Shown one piece after another: positions 21,840 to 21,894 of a stretch of 21,894 bases of DNA; the first letter of the stretch is position 1; each line of letters begins with the position of its first letter. A program made the translations under genes and the position numbers. Source of the DNA: an uncultured Treponema sp. (GTDB lineage Bacteria; Spirochaetota; Spirochaetia; Treponematales; Treponemataceae); assembly GCA_937915735.1 (NCBI GenBank), contig CALGGS010000210.1, forward strand, positions 1 through 21,894, given 5' to 3'. Under the pieces are notes generated by a model. That model worked only from the letters and a program-made list of their open reading frames with translations, made no database searches and was not told where the DNA came from.

Positions 21840-21894
21840 TGGAGATGGGGGGAATTGAACCCCCGTCCGAAAGTGGAAGCCAAATACATCTACA
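21840..21894 (-). ncRNA. ssrA: tmRNA, 3' end (partial)
   Basis: On the minus strand the sequence ends with GGACGGGGG-TTCAATT-CCCCC-CATCTCC-A. This is a T-arm with a five-base stem and seven-base loop, an acceptor 3' strand and a discriminator A. It closely resembles the tmRNA end of Treponema pallidum as I recall it (GGACGGGGG, TTCGATT, CCCCCCATCTCC). tmRNA rescues stalled ribosomes and tags the unfinished proteins. The gene runs off the right edge of the window, so its tag-coding part is not seen. CCA is not encoded: TTATG follows the discriminator. The integrase lies immediately downstream. Confidence 0.92.

Overview
The window looks like an Illumina-assembled contig from a spirochaete, most probably a Treponema. 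The strongest evidence is the partial tmRNA at the right edge, whose 3' arm closely resembles the Treponema pallidum tmRNA as I remember it. The housekeeping genes and the secreted ankyrin and beta-propeller proteins fit that assignment. Bases 1-49 are not biological: they are the Illumina P5/TruSeq adapter, so the first gene is cut by a library artefact.

Layout. (1) 50-11310 is chromosomal. It holds the end of a GH57-type glucanotransferase-like gene (+) meeting rsmD (-) tail to tail. A leftward run follows: beta-propeller protein, ankyrin protein, rsmD. A second leftward run is lipoprotein, thrC, rseP. A rightward pair encodes a TrpY/COG1101-type ABC ATPase and an OppB/DppB-type permease. 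The permease is followed only by a nine-codon stub where an OppC-type partner would be expected. (2) About 11330-21839 is a mobile element of roughly 10.5 kb inserted beside ssrA. (3) 21840-21894 is the 3' end of ssrA (tmRNA) on the minus strand.

The element carries a tyrosine integrase next to ssrA with an overlapping unknown gene, an XRE/CI-like repressor with divergent promoters, an AntA-type antirepressor, several very small phage-type genes, a replication-initiator-like pair, and zinc-ribbon proteins. I see no capsid, tail, portal, terminase or lysis gene. Its cargo is a GmrSD-like DUF262-DUF1524 protein facing a small OB-fold-like gene, plus an exported protein with two BamE/SmpA-like motifs. 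This composition suggests a phage satellite or PICI-like island, or a remnant prophage, with a defence gene. Short repeats near both ends (11476-11497 and 21769-21789) look like integrase arm sites and help to bound it.

The most unusual signal is in the noncoding control DNA. Two distant loci (13636-13805 and 17169-17341) share an operator-like dyad built on TGTACGAAAT, the word TGTGGAAAAC, and then an elaborate terminator-like leader RNA in front of a phage regulatory or replication operon. Two other promoters (15544 and 16703) share an identically placed element, ATTATAAAGTAAWTAAAT. Several genes of the element have a hairpin directly 5' of the Shine-Dalgarno sequence. One small gene is interrupted at CCC-TGA, the form of a +1 frameshift site. 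The gene assignments come from motif recognition without database searches.
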